Assembly: GCA_965279165.1 (NCBI GenBank) | Contig: OZ257140.1 | Span: 2,108,001-2,172,000 of the forward strand | Reading direction: 5' to 3' | Length of the DNA: 64,000 nt | DNA from: JBAYIE01 sp965279165 | GTDB lineage: Bacteria; Bacteroidota; Bacteroidia; UKL13-3 | Part shown: piece after piece, positions 8,159 through 16,892 of the stretch | How the letters are laid out: the number at the start of each line of letters is the position of its first letter | Numbering within the stretch: position 1 is the stretch's first letter | The notes under the pieces: generated by a model | Databases searched by the model: none | Told to the model about the DNA's origin: nothing | What the model saw: only the letters and a program-made list of their open reading frames with translations | Made by a program: the position numbers and the translations under genes

Positions 8159-8189
8159 TTGTGTCCCAAATACAAATTATGTAGTTTTG
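8159..8189 (+). promoter_or_regulatory. promoter TTG-N20-TAGTTTTG of the DUF2452-trmB operon
   Basis: TTG at 8159-8161 and TAGTTTTG at 8182-8189 match both boxes of the Bacteroidota housekeeping promoter with 20-bp spacing. The ATG follows 7 bp later, so the 5' leader should be only a few bases. Confidence 0.65.
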
Positions 8190-8196
8190 CAAGGTT

Positions 8197-8616
8197 ATGA
8201 CAGAGCAGGAAGAATTTACCAGTTATAGCGGAGAAGCTTCGTTATCGCCTATTCCCCTAAATCTGGGTTCGCCGGTAATTAAACCGGAAGACCGAAACCA
8301 GATTAAAACCAATGCAGTTGAAGCCATGCACCATTATGCCAACCAGGAAATGGCCATGTTGCGCAGGCAAGCCGATTTGATTATGCAACAGGTTCATGAA
8401 ATTGAAGCCCGCCTGAAAATTTCAGAGCAAATTTACCAATCTGATATCCGATTTGTACCTGTTGTAAACCAGGTTTATCATTTATACGAAAAGGAAGACC
8501 ATTACACGTTGTCATTGATTGGTCCGGCCGAATGGCGCAACGCTAAAAATACAAGAAAATTTAAGGCATCGGTTCGGTTATTGGGCGACCATAGCTGGGA
8601 AATATTGCATACCTGA
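8197..8616 (+). CDS. DUF2452 family protein
   Basis: 139 residues, soluble, no signal peptide. The family (DUF2452) is recognised by 'PIPLNLGSPVIKPEDR', the helical 'EMAMLRRQADLIMQQVHEIE' and the closing beta part 'LSLIGPAEWRN' to 'LLGDHSWEIL'. The central helix looks able to form a short coiled coil. Function unknown in all members I know. It is the first gene of the unit with trmB 34 bp downstream and has its own promoter directly in front. Confidence 0.75.
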   Translation: MTEQEEFTSYSGEASLSPIPLNLGSPVIKPEDRNQIKTNAVEAMHHYANQEMAMLRRQADLIMQQVHEIEARLKISEQIYQSDIRFVPVVNQVYHLYEKEDHYTLSLIGPAEWRNAKNTRKFKASVRLLGDHSWEILHT

Positions 8617-8650
8617 TTTCTCCCCGCTTTTTTATTCCTTTGCACGCTTT

Positions 8651-9382
8651 ATGGGTAAAGACAAATTAAAACGGTTTGAGGCATTTGCAAGGTTTCCGAA
8701 TACCTATGATTTCGACACCGAAAAAAAGGGAAAATGGCGCGAATTGGTTTTTAAAAATAATAACCCAATTGTGCTCGAGCTAGGTTGTGGGAAAGGAGAA
8801 TATACGGTTTCACTGGCACGTCATTATCCTGACAAGAACTTTATCGGAATCGATTTAAGAAGCAATAGAATGTGGAAGGGAGCAGGAACAGCAATAGAAG
8901 AAGGATTGAAAAATGTAGCGTTTCTTCGCATGGTAATTCATTTGATTCCCGATTATTTCGAATCCGGTGAAGTGGATGAAATCTGGATTACTTTTCCCGA
9001 CCCGTTTCCAAAACCACGGCATGCCAAACACCGTTTAACCCATCCCCGTTTTTTGGCTTTGTACAAACAAATCATTAAACCGGGCGGACGCATTCATTTT
9101 AAAACCGACGATACCGATTTGTTTTCCTATACCGTAGAAATGTTACCTCAAACAGGTGTAATGCCGGAAACGATAGATTGGGATGTTCATCATAACCCAA
9201 AGGCAAATCAGCACCTTAAGGAGATTACAACCTATTACGAAAAACTTTTTATGGGTAGAGGTAGAACCATTAAATACACGAACTTTTGTTTGGATGCTTT
9301 TGATTGGGCAAAAGCAGAAAAGTTCATAGAGACTTTTGAAATAGAAAGAAAACGAAAGAAAAAGGTGGAAGTAGATGAGTAA
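8651..9382 (+). CDS. trmB: tRNA (guanine-N7-)-methyltransferase
   Basis: 243 residues from the ATG at 8651. Reading further upstream in frame would overlap the DUF2452 gene and adds no homologous sequence. The enzyme places m7G at position 46 in the tRNA variable loop, using SAM. Motifs: SAM site 'VLELGCGKGEYTVSLA', 'FIGIDLRSNRMWKGA', and the family hallmark 'ITFPDPFPKPRHAKHRLTH', then 'GGRIHFKTDD'. The C-terminus is Lys/Arg rich. Its last 8 bp overlap the start of the next gene. Confidence 0.95.
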   Translation: MGKDKLKRFEAFARFPNTYDFDTEKKGKWRELVFKNNNPIVLELGCGKGEYTVSLARHYPDKNFIGIDLRSNRMWKGAGTAIEEGLKNVAFLRMVIHLIPDYFESGEVDEIWITFPDPFPKPRHAKHRLTHPRFLALYKQIIKPGGRIHFKTDDTDLFSYTVEMLPQTGVMPETIDWDVHHNPKANQHLKEITTYYEKLFMGRGRTIKYTNFCLDAFDWAKAEKFIETFEIERKRKKKVEVDE

Positions 9383-10421
9383 TATTTACCTTTCGGATAA
9401 GCGATTTAGCTCGGATGAATTACAACATCCTTTATTTGCCAACCACATGCATCCGGCATTAAAATTAGCGCATGCATGGTTAACCGGAAGCGAAACTTTT
9501 GATTTTCATACCTCCGGATCAACCGGCACTCCAAAAGAAATAACATGCTCCCGAAATCAGGTTTCTGCAAGCATCAATAGAACATTGAAGTATTTTGGGC
9601 TAAACCAAACAGATCATTTTTATTGTGGTTTGTCTACGGAAACAATTGCAGGTGGCATGATGGTATTGCGTGCTTTGGTAGCAAATGCAGATCTAACCTT
9701 AGATGTTCCTGGTTCAAAAAATTTAGAAAACTTACCTGCAAACCATCCGTATACTTTTGGCTCATTTGTTCCCATGCAACTTTATGGAATGGAAAACAAC
9801 AAAAGGATGCAGGAAAATTTGCATCGGTTTTCGATTCTGCTTGTTGGAGGTGCAGCAATTCGTCACGAAATGGAGAAGTACTTTTCACCTATTGATCATC
9901 CGACCGTTTTTCAAACCTATGGCATGACCGAAACGTTAAGTCATATAGCAGTTCGAAGGTTGGGAAAGGATCCATATTATTCCTTATTACCGGGTATAGA
10001 AATAAAGCAGGATAGCAGAAATTGCTTAAGTATAAAGGCCGATGTCACAAACGAAGAATGGATACAAACCAATGATTTGGTAAGCCTTATAGATTCAAAT
10101 ACTTTTAATTTACTGGGAAGGTTGGATGAAGTAATTAATAGTGGAGGCTTCAAAGTTCATCCCGAAAAAGTAGAAAAAGTTTTATCAGTATGGTTGAAAG
10201 AATTTCAGTTTTTTGTTTGCGGAATTCCGGATGAAAAGCTTGGAGAAACTGTTACTTTGGTCATCGAAGGAAATGAGATTTTGGATTTAGAAATCCTGCG
10301 AAAGCAATGCGGTTCCGAATTGCATCCATTTGAATTTCCTAAAAAGTGTATAGCAATACCTTCCTTTATTAAAACTACATCAGGTAAAACCGATAGGTTA
10401 AAAACCATACAAGGGATATAA
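9375..10421 (+). CDS. acyl-CoA synthetase, MenE-like (o-succinylbenzoate-CoA ligase)
   Basis: 348 residues, adenylate-forming superfamily. Motifs in order: P-loop-like 'TSGSTGTPKEI' near residue 45, 'YGMTET' near residue 180, 'NDLV' where most enzymes have TGD, 'GRLDEVINSGGFKVHPEKVE', and the C-terminal lysine region 'KTTSGKTDRLK'. At about 350 residues it is shorter than typical acyl-CoA ligases because the N-terminal subdomain is reduced, as in Bacteroidota MenE proteins of menaquinone synthesis. No other men gene is in the window, so the MenE role rests on sequence type alone. It overlaps trmB by 8 bp. Confidence 0.75.
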   Translation: MSNIYLSDKRFSSDELQHPLFANHMHPALKLAHAWLTGSETFDFHTSGSTGTPKEITCSRNQVSASINRTLKYFGLNQTDHFYCGLSTETIAGGMMVLRALVANADLTLDVPGSKNLENLPANHPYTFGSFVPMQLYGMENNKRMQENLHRFSILLVGGAAIRHEMEKYFSPIDHPTVFQTYGMTETLSHIAVRRLGKDPYYSLLPGIEIKQDSRNCLSIKADVTNEEWIQTNDLVSLIDSNTFNLLGRLDEVINSGGFKVHPEKVEKVLSVWLKEFQFFVCGIPDEKLGETVTLVIEGNEILDLEILRKQCGSELHPFEFPKKCIAIPSFIKTTSGKTDRLKTIQGI

Positions 10422-11195
10422 ATTAAACATTTAAATTGTCGAAACTCAAAAAGCACTATTGGTTAAGTATTAAGGTACTTTTTTTTTAAAAAGTATTAAA
10501 TTATTTTGCAAGGTTCATTTCTCAATTTAGAAAATCTTGCAAATTCAGTTGATCAATTTATTCAACTATTATCAGCGACTATGGTTGAATCTTCATTTTA
10601 CCTAAATTGTTTTCGGAGATGGTGGCCTTCTATTTTTCTGCGTAGCATTTAAGAAGAGTACCATTGCGCCGGGTTAAGCAAGTAACCCACGAGCTTGCGC
10701 TGGCCAAGTGAGTTAGGGCGGCTTGGGTTGCGTGGGTGGTGCGATTCGTAAAATGCAGCATAAAAATAGGAAGCCTTGATTTTTTTGCTTACTTTTTTTA
10801 TCAAGAAAAAAAGTAAGTGCGGGTTTGGGGCGCATAGCCCCAAAATCAATATAAAACAGAAAAGCGATTTTGACACTTACCTTTCTTTTAAAAGGGATTT
10901 GAAAGAGGGACAACTAAATAATGTTTATTCTGCTTTCGCAACCACTTTAATATTGATTTTTAACTTACCTGCTTTGGCCATTGCACCTAGTTTTTCGATC
11001 TTTATTCAACCAAATATTACCCTATTATAACCAATTATTAACAGCCGGATTTTGCATCTGTCTATTTTATTGAATCGATGTAAAAGCCTATCATTACTCA
11101 TGTTTGTGTCGATTGTTCGAATATAATAGGCGCTTTTCATCAATATCCACAAGTGTTTCGGGGCAAGGTCAGTTAATTCATATAGGAATGACAAG
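10422..11195. other. intergenic region occupied mainly by a MITE-like element
   Basis: No gene seen. 10437-10916 is copy 1 of the MITE-like repeat, described separately. The rest (10921-11195) shows no feature I can support. Open frames inside it on either strand do not keep their frame between the two copies of the repeat, so I regard them as noise. Confidence 0.7.
10437..10916 (-). mobile_element. MITE-like structured repeat, copy 1 (480 bp)
   Basis: Inverted relative to copy 2 at 32953-33478 and clearly homologous over most of its length. It is flanked by AAAT on both sides (10433-10436 and 10917-10920), a probable 4-bp target duplication. The left end TGTCGAAACTCAAAA matches 12 of 15 bases of the copy 2 terminal repeat; the right end is more worn. 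Internal features: a long-range inverted repeat (10624-10650 with 10751-10775), ACCCACG/CGTGGGT (10685-10691 with 10731-10737), a perfect 12-bp T/A-rich hairpin (10788-10799 with 10806-10817, loop ATCAAG) and an 8-bp hairpin (10824-10831 with 10837-10844, loop GCATA). No transposase is encoded, so movement would depend on an enzyme supplied elsewhere. Confidence 0.75.
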
Positions 11196-11203
11196 TACTT
11201 TTG
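11196..11203 (+). promoter_or_regulatory. -7 promoter element TACTTTTG upstream of the Fic-like regulator
   Basis: Consensus TAnnTTTG match 87 bp before the ATG at 11290. It lies inside the longer open frame that begins at 11104, which supports the later start. No good -33 TTG is seen. Confidence 0.35.
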
Positions 11204-11289
11204 GGGTAGTGATATTACTTCATAAATACGTACCACAGGTAATAACAGAAGAAATTCATCTAAAGAATTTTCACCATCAGGAGGAACTG

Positions 11290-12357
11290 ATGAAAATTTT
11301 CGACTTCATTGAACTCCCCGAAAATTTACTTCAAATCGAACAACAAAACAGTGCCATTTTACGTACCTATTATGCCAATTCGCTTGATCATAACCTGGTT
11401 GATATTAAAACGGTAAAATATCTTTACAACCAAAACATACGGGGTAAAGGAATCAACGAACGTGCTGTTGAACAATACATAAAAGCAGAGCAATGGCTTG
11501 CAACACAACTAAACGAACCACTAAGTATTGGCATGTTGTATCAATTGCAACAACTGTTAATTTTAAACCTGTATAACAACCGCGACGATATCAATCTCTT
11601 TTCTACCCATGCGGTTCGTTCGCCCGAAAAATTGAGTCCTTCGGCAGAAATGGAGCTGGAAGAATTGTTTGACTTCATGAATAACGATACCGATTTTAAT
11701 CCGGTAATGCAATCTTGGATTCTTCATTTTAGGTTATTAAATATCCGTTTATTTAGCGAAGCACAAACCAAAATGGCTTCTTTATTGCAATTTTACTGGT
11801 TACAGAAAAAAGGAGCGGATGCATTTGGACTATTGAGTGTGGAGCATGAACTTTTTCTTTCTAAGAATGAATACCAGAACTATTTCGGACCGGATGCTAC
11901 CATAACCGATTTGCAAAGTCAGGTAAATTTTGGGATGCAAATGTATAACGAACAAATTTCGAGAATTAAATTATTGCTTCGTTCTTATTTCAGAAAACAG
12001 GTCGACTTTGATAAACTGAATCCACGCTTGAAAAATATCATGAACTATGTATTTGAACGCGGCTTCAGACTGAAGGAAATGGATGATACCATTCTGAATA
12101 AAAGGCAAAAGCTGATTATGTATATTATCCAGCATAAAGGCTTTATATCAACCAAGGAACTGGTAAATGAGTTTGAGTGCAACCGCAAAACCATTCAACG
12201 TGATTTTAACGAATTGGCAGAACAATGCTTGGTTAAAGTTGTAGGCCAAGGTGCCGGATTAAAATATGCAGTAAATTTATCGGAGCACCGTCACGGAAAT
12301 CTTGCTAAATACCAAACAGAATTGGTATCAGAGATAATGCCTGAACTGGAAGATTAA
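11290..12357 (+). CDS. Fic-fold protein with C-terminal DeoR-type HTH, active site lost
   Basis: 355 residues from the ATG at 11290, chosen because AGGAGGAACTG, an unusually strong ribosome binding site for this group, stands right in front. An in-frame start at 11104 is possible but less likely. Residues ~10-250 look like an all-helical Fic/DOC domain ('SAILRTYYANSLDHN', 'ISIGMLYQLQQLLI'-like stretch, 'LHFRLLNIRLFSEAQTKM'). At the place of the Fic motif HPFxxGNGR it reads IRLFSEAQTKM, so the catalytic His and the GNGR loop are missing. The C-terminus (~residues 285-325) is a winged HTH, 'ISTKELVNEFECNRKTIQRD'. I infer a DNA-binding regulator that uses a dead Fic fold as scaffold or ligand sensor. 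Confidence 0.65.
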   Translation: MKIFDFIELPENLLQIEQQNSAILRTYYANSLDHNLVDIKTVKYLYNQNIRGKGINERAVEQYIKAEQWLATQLNEPLSIGMLYQLQQLLILNLYNNRDDINLFSTHAVRSPEKLSPSAEMELEELFDFMNNDTDFNPVMQSWILHFRLLNIRLFSEAQTKMASLLQFYWLQKKGADAFGLLSVEHELFLSKNEYQNYFGPDATITDLQSQVNFGMQMYNEQISRIKLLLRSYFRKQVDFDKLNPRLKNIMNYVFERGFRLKEMDDTILNKRQKLIMYIIQHKGFISTKELVNEFECNRKTIQRDFNELAEQCLVKVVGQGAGLKYAVNLSEHRHGNLAKYQTELVSEIMPELED

Positions 12358-12449
12358 AAGTAAATAGGCCAATTATTTCCGGTTTTACATATTCATTACC
12401 AACCAATTAAATAAATGGTTGTATATTCGATGCTATTAATCCAAATCTC

Positions 12450-13193
12450 ATGAAGAAATTATTACTGCTTTGCGGAATATTTTTATTGTATAAAACACTT
12501 GTTTTTGCACAATGTACACCTGATACTAGAATTGAAGGAGCATTTATTTATCCCGAAAAAATGAGTCCGGCAATGGCCGGTTATTATTATTATCAAACCT
12601 TAACTTTTAGGGTTGTAAAGGATACTGATATTGTATACAATGGCAATAATGTACATGCGGTTGTTGATTCAGCGCAAGTTGTATTTATGAGTGGAATTCC
12701 GGCCGGCTACAGTTACACGTGTTCTCCGGCAAGATGCACTTGGCCGGGTGGTAGTTTAGGTTGCGCTTTAATTGAAGGGGAAACGAACAAGAATGATACT
12801 GCAATGGTGGGCGAATATCCAATTAAGATTTATGTGCAAACATGGTTTAAAGTTGTTTCCCTTAACCTTAACCGAATCGATTCGAGTGATTATACTTTTA
12901 AAATATTAAGTTATAATGGTCAATTTGAAATTACCAAAGCCAAACCATTAACTGTTTATCCAAATCCCGGAGATGGTAATTTAACCATCGAATTGAGAAA
13001 TATTCAATCGGACAATAACCTCATACAAGTATTTGCGTTAAATGGAGAATTGGTATATGAAAAAAGATTTGATAAACCGGCAACTTATCTCAGTCTCGAA
13101 GAGGTAAAAATAGCAAATCCGGCAAGTGGATTATACCAAATCAGGTTACTCAGCGGCAACGAATTGTTCGCACAAAAAGTAATGGTTCATTAA
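12450..13193 (+). CDS. T9SS type A sorting-domain secreted protein
   Basis: 247 residues with a Sec signal ('LLLLCGIFLLYKTLVFAQ') directly followed by 'CTPDTRIEG'. Residues ~170-247 are a T9SS type A sorting domain: 'LTVYPNPGDGNLTIELRN', 'LIQVFALNGELVYEK', 'GLYQIRLLSGNELFAQKVMVH'. The middle contains five cysteines and no domain I recognise. Its last 4 bp overlap the convergent TonB-receptor gene, so the two share no terminator space. Confidence 0.85.
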   Translation: MKKLLLLCGIFLLYKTLVFAQCTPDTRIEGAFIYPEKMSPAMAGYYYYQTLTFRVVKDTDIVYNGNNVHAVVDSAQVVFMSGIPAGYSYTCSPARCTWPGGSLGCALIEGETNKNDTAMVGEYPIKIYVQTWFKVVSLNLNRIDSSDYTFKILSYNGQFEITKAKPLTVYPNPGDGNLTIELRNIQSDNNLIQVFALNGELVYEKRFDKPATYLSLEEVKIANPASGLYQIRLLSGNELFAQKVMVH

Positions 13194-15607
13194 AAACGAA
13201 GTCGTAACTGAAGATTATAATTCCTTGGTGGGTCAATCTTCGCCAAACGAATGGCATATTCGTGGTTGGTTATATTATTAACCAAAAATGCAATGGTGAT
13301 ATGTTGGTTTAATGCAAACCCAAATCGCAGGTTATGCACCCAATCTCCCGGAGCCGAATCGTCGAGAAAGTTTCCGATACCGGGAATAAGCACATACAAT
13401 GGCTCGTCAATCTTTTCAAAAATACTGTAATAAAAAGCGCCATATCCTACACTTATCTTTTTATAGCTTAATTCCATATCCAGCTTCACCAATTTTCGGT
13501 TGCGATAGGGTAATATACTGTTGATTTGTGCGGCACTCAATCCATCATGTGCAGTAACTAGATTTTTCATGTAGGTATTAAAATCTTTTAAGGTTGGGTC
13601 TATTTCCAAGTCAACCGGATACACATACGTATAACCACATAATGTTCTGATGCCGATTTCTCCGATATTTCCGGCCCCTTCTAGGGATAAATCAATACCT
13701 GCTGCACGTGTATAACCAAGGTTCACCGCCTTAAATCCTATTACACCATGTATGGGTACAAATTGTGGAGTTCCGCTCGAATAATCAATATAAAACGAAT
13801 CTTTTTTCCATTGGTTAAATTGAAATTGAATCAGGTTTTCGTATTCCTGCCAAAAAAATGCACCGTCAACGGTTCCATTAAAATTCCCAATTCGAAAACC
13901 TTGTTTCAATCCGATTTCTGTATACCAACCATATTCGTTTTTTAAATCCGGACTCGGTAAAATGGCAATTCCTCCTATATAATCGTCGATATATCTTTCG
14001 GAAACGGTAGGGAATCGAAAACCTTCGCCGTAAGTAGCACGGAAGTATGTTTTAGAAGCGGCTTTATAATTTATACCACCTCTTAAAAGTGGTCCCGGAC
14101 TTTGTTCGATATTTCCCACCGCATTTACTTCATACCTTAATCCTGCAGTTAAAGTAATATCTTTAAGCAAAACATATTCGCCTTGCACAAATGCAGCAGC
14201 CGAATATCCGGATTGGTTGCCGGGATAAACATTTCCAACCGCCCACATACGGGATAAATATATTCCGGCGGTAGTGGTAAAATGTGGAAACCAGATTTTC
14301 TGAAAATTAATATCCATTGCCTGTTGGTTTGCTACTGCATCATTGGTGCGATGAAGTGCCAGTTGTTGTCCTTCAAAATCTGCAAAACGAATAATTTGAT
14401 AATGCCGTAATTTAAGGGCAAGGGTATAATTACCGGGTTTGGTGTAGGTAACATGTGGATCTAAGGTCCAGATTCGGTAATTATCCAAAGTAGAGGAACC
14501 ATCATAAGGACGCAAATTATTGGAATCAGAATCTTTCCAAACAAAAAAGCGGCCACCTTTTTTTACCATGAAAGTTCCATTTATTCCCGCACTTAATCCG
14601 GGCAAGCTTTTAAAACGATATCTGGTTTTTAAATAAGTTCGTGCGCGAAACTGGTCGTTAAACTGAATATAACTGCTTACTGCATCCAAGTTGCCACTAA
14701 ATACCAAATCAAGTTGTTTGTATTTTTGTTTATGCGAAAAAAAAGCACCCGTATTAAAAGGTTGGGATGAATTTTCCCACCAGCGGTTGTGTTTTCTGAT
14801 AGGATTGGAAGTAATACCCTGGTACCATTGCACCTTGGTTTCGGGCTTTTTGGTAGGCCATCCAGTATGCACGCTCACAGTACCATTAGAGGCTGATGAG
14901 CCATATAAAACAGAAGCCGGTCCTTTCATTACTTCTATATTGGTTGCAGCCTCAATCGGCAATAAATCCCATTGCACATCCCCTGCATCCGGTCCCATCA
15001 ATGGCAAATCATCCAATAAAACCATTACCCTGCTGCCAACATTATAACTCCATCCAACACCGCCTCTGATGATGGCCTGTCCATCCACAATACTAACACC
15101 CGGAACACGATTTAAAACATCGGATAATGTATTGGAATTGGTATTCGCAATCAAAGTTGGATCTATAGATACAATGGAAACGGCTTCTCTCGCAATTTCT
15201 TTTTCCAGCTTGCTACTCGAAATAACAACCTTCTCCAACTCATTGGCATACCTTTCTACCTGGAATACGATGGTTACTTTGTCGTCTTCGCCCAAACGCA
15301 CATTCTGGTATAAATTTACATACCCGATTTTACTGATACCAATAGTAGAAATACCAATTGCTAATTTTATGTGAAATATTCCGTTGCTGTCAGCAACCGC
15401 AACATTGTTGTCGTTTACACGAATGGAAGCAAAGGAAACAGGCTCTCCCGTCAATTTATCAATCGCATGTCCGGTTAGCTCCTGCGACCATAAAGTCTGC
15501 ACCATCATGAAAGCGCCTATGAACAAGATAAATCGTAGATTCAATAGATTCAATATATCTGATGAAAGTAAAGAATAAAAACCGGATTTCAAATTTTTAG
15601 ATGTCAT
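13190..15607 (-). CDS. TonB-dependent outer-membrane receptor
   Basis: 805 residues. Signal segment around 'LRFILFIGAFMMVQTLWSQ', then a carboxypeptidase-regulatory-like domain ('GHAIDKLTGEPVSFASIRVND') typical of Bacteroidota receptors. Next comes the plug, with 'DVLNRVPGVSIVDGQAIIRGGVGWS' and 'IEVMKGPASVLYGSSASNG', and a ~600-residue beta barrel ending in aromatic 'NYNLQLRLRF'. It takes a ligand through the outer membrane with energy from TonB. The size and barrel suit iron chelates or cobalamin more than SusC-type glycan uptake (about 1000 residues, with a SusD neighbour, which is absent). The ligand cannot be read from the sequence. Confidence 0.92.
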   Translation of the reverse strand: MTSKNLKSGFYSLLSSDILNLLNLRFILFIGAFMMVQTLWSQELTGHAIDKLTGEPVSFASIRVNDNNVAVADSNGIFHIKLAIGISTIGISKIGYVNLYQNVRLGEDDKVTIVFQVERYANELEKVVISSSKLEKEIAREAVSIVSIDPTLIANTNSNTLSDVLNRVPGVSIVDGQAIIRGGVGWSYNVGSRVMVLLDDLPLMGPDAGDVQWDLLPIEAATNIEVMKGPASVLYGSSASNGTVSVHTGWPTKKPETKVQWYQGITSNPIRKHNRWWENSSQPFNTGAFFSHKQKYKQLDLVFSGNLDAVSSYIQFNDQFRARTYLKTRYRFKSLPGLSAGINGTFMVKKGGRFFVWKDSDSNNLRPYDGSSTLDNYRIWTLDPHVTYTKPGNYTLALKLRHYQIIRFADFEGQQLALHRTNDAVANQQAMDINFQKIWFPHFTTTAGIYLSRMWAVGNVYPGNQSGYSAAAFVQGEYVLLKDITLTAGLRYEVNAVGNIEQSPGPLLRGGINYKAASKTYFRATYGEGFRFPTVSERYIDDYIGGIAILPSPDLKNEYGWYTEIGLKQGFRIGNFNGTVDGAFFWQEYENLIQFQFNQWKKDSFYIDYSSGTPQFVPIHGVIGFKAVNLGYTRAAGIDLSLEGAGNIGEIGIRTLCGYTYVYPVDLEIDPTLKDFNTYMKNLVTAHDGLSAAQINSILPYRNRKLVKLDMELSYKKISVGYGAFYYSIFEKIDEPLYVLIPGIGNFLDDSAPGDWVHNLRFGFALNQHITIAFLVNNITNHEYAIRLAKIDPPRNYNLQLRLRF

Positions 15608-15750
15608 AAGCTATTTAGGATTGCCTATTTGGATGTGTATTCTACCTAAAGAAAGCACGGAACAACTTTAAATAAATAATTATTATCAGATTGCATTTTG
15701 CATTTGTGTTTATTGTAGTAAAATTGTAGGTACACTAAATTGTACCACAC

Positions 15751-16884
15751 ATGAAGCATTTACTGTTTATAATTATTGTCTGTTTTTCTCTTCAGGCATG
15801 CAAGGATAAAGGTCCCGGACAGGTAGCGGCATTGCCCGAAGTAACAGTAATTGAAGTGAATCAGGGAGATTTGCCTGTGTATGCAGAGTACGTAGGTCAA
15901 GCTTATGGTTTATCGGATGTGCATGTTCAGGCACGTGTTGAAGGATTGATTACCGGCATGTTTTTTAAAGAAGGATTACCGGTAAAAGCCGGCGATTTAT
16001 TATATACGATTGATGATATGCCATACAGGGCAAAGGTTGCTGAAGCGGAAGGACGATTGGCAGATGCAGAAACGGAAAGGGTAAGAACCAAAAGTGATCT
16101 CGATAGGGTAGTACCATTGGCAGCAACCAATGCACTTAGCCAACGCGATCTAGATGCTGCAAAAGCGGCATTCGATGCATCGAAAGCAAAAGTGAAAGCA
16201 GCAACTGCTGCATTAGACAATGCTAAAATTGAATTGGGATATGCCAGTGTAACTGCTCCAATTGCAGGCACCATTGGCATTTCTAACGTTAGGGTAGGTG
16301 ATTTTGTTGGTAGTTACAATAGCCGAACACTTAATACCATTTCATCTATTTCTCAAATGCGTATTCGTTTTTCGATAAGTGAAAATGACTATCTGGATTT
16401 TGTTGCCCGCAGACAAAAAGACACTTCGTATCATGTAACCGATGAGCCGGTTGATTTGTTGTTGAGCAATGGAACATTATATCCTATACAAGGTAAATTT
16501 AATATTGCAAACCGGGAGATTGACCCCGCAACAGGAAGTTTGACCTTGGAAGTATTGGTAGACAATCCTACCGGTTCTGTTCGACCGGGACAATATATGC
16601 GGGTTCGTTTTGTTTCCCAATCGGTTAAAGGTGCCATTACAGTGCCACAAAGAGCGGTTTCTCAAACCCAAAATATGTACCAGGTTTTTGTGTTGGGCGA
16701 TAGCAATAAAGTGGAAGCAAGAGTTGTTGCTCCGGGTTTACGTATTGGCGAACAATGGGTGATAAACGATGGTTTGAAAGCAGGCGACAAAGTACTTCTT
16801 CTTGGAAATAAATTGGTTCGTCCGGGTACGCGTATCAAACCTGTTTTTGCCCAATCAAATGATTCAACCCAAACCGCTAAATAA
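15751..16884 (+). CDS. RND efflux system, periplasmic adaptor (AcrA/MexA type)
   Basis: 377 residues. A lipoprotein signal ending 'FSLQACKDKG' anchors the N-terminus. The body has the membrane-fusion-protein order: half lipoyl motif 'VHVQARVEGLITGMFFKEG', an alpha-helical hairpin rich in Ala/Glu/Lys (residues ~95-160), the second lipoyl half 'LGYASVTAPIAGTIGISNV', beta barrel and membrane-proximal domain ('LRIGEQWVINDGLKAGDKV'). It bridges the inner-membrane pump encoded 8 bp downstream and the outer-membrane channel. First gene of a three-gene operon on the plus strand. Confidence 0.95.
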   Translation: MKHLLFIIIVCFSLQACKDKGPGQVAALPEVTVIEVNQGDLPVYAEYVGQAYGLSDVHVQARVEGLITGMFFKEGLPVKAGDLLYTIDDMPYRAKVAEAEGRLADAETERVRTKSDLDRVVPLAATNALSQRDLDAAKAAFDASKAKVKAATAALDNAKIELGYASVTAPIAGTIGISNVRVGDFVGSYNSRTLNTISSISQMRIRFSISENDYLDFVARRQKDTSYHVTDEPVDLLLSNGTLYPIQGKFNIANREIDPATGSLTLEVLVDNPTGSVRPGQYMRVRFVSQSVKGAITVPQRAVSQTQNMYQVFVLGDSNKVEARVVAPGLRIGEQWVINDGLKAGDKVLLLGNKLVRPGTRIKPVFAQSNDSTQTAK

Positions 16885-16892
16885 ATAGTAAC

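Noticed and set aside
11104..11289. Upstream start of the Fic-like regulator.
   Set aside because: A TAnnTTTG promoter box lies inside the extension, and a strong AGGAGG stands before the ATG at 11290. The upstream residues look unlike the family. Not fully excluded.
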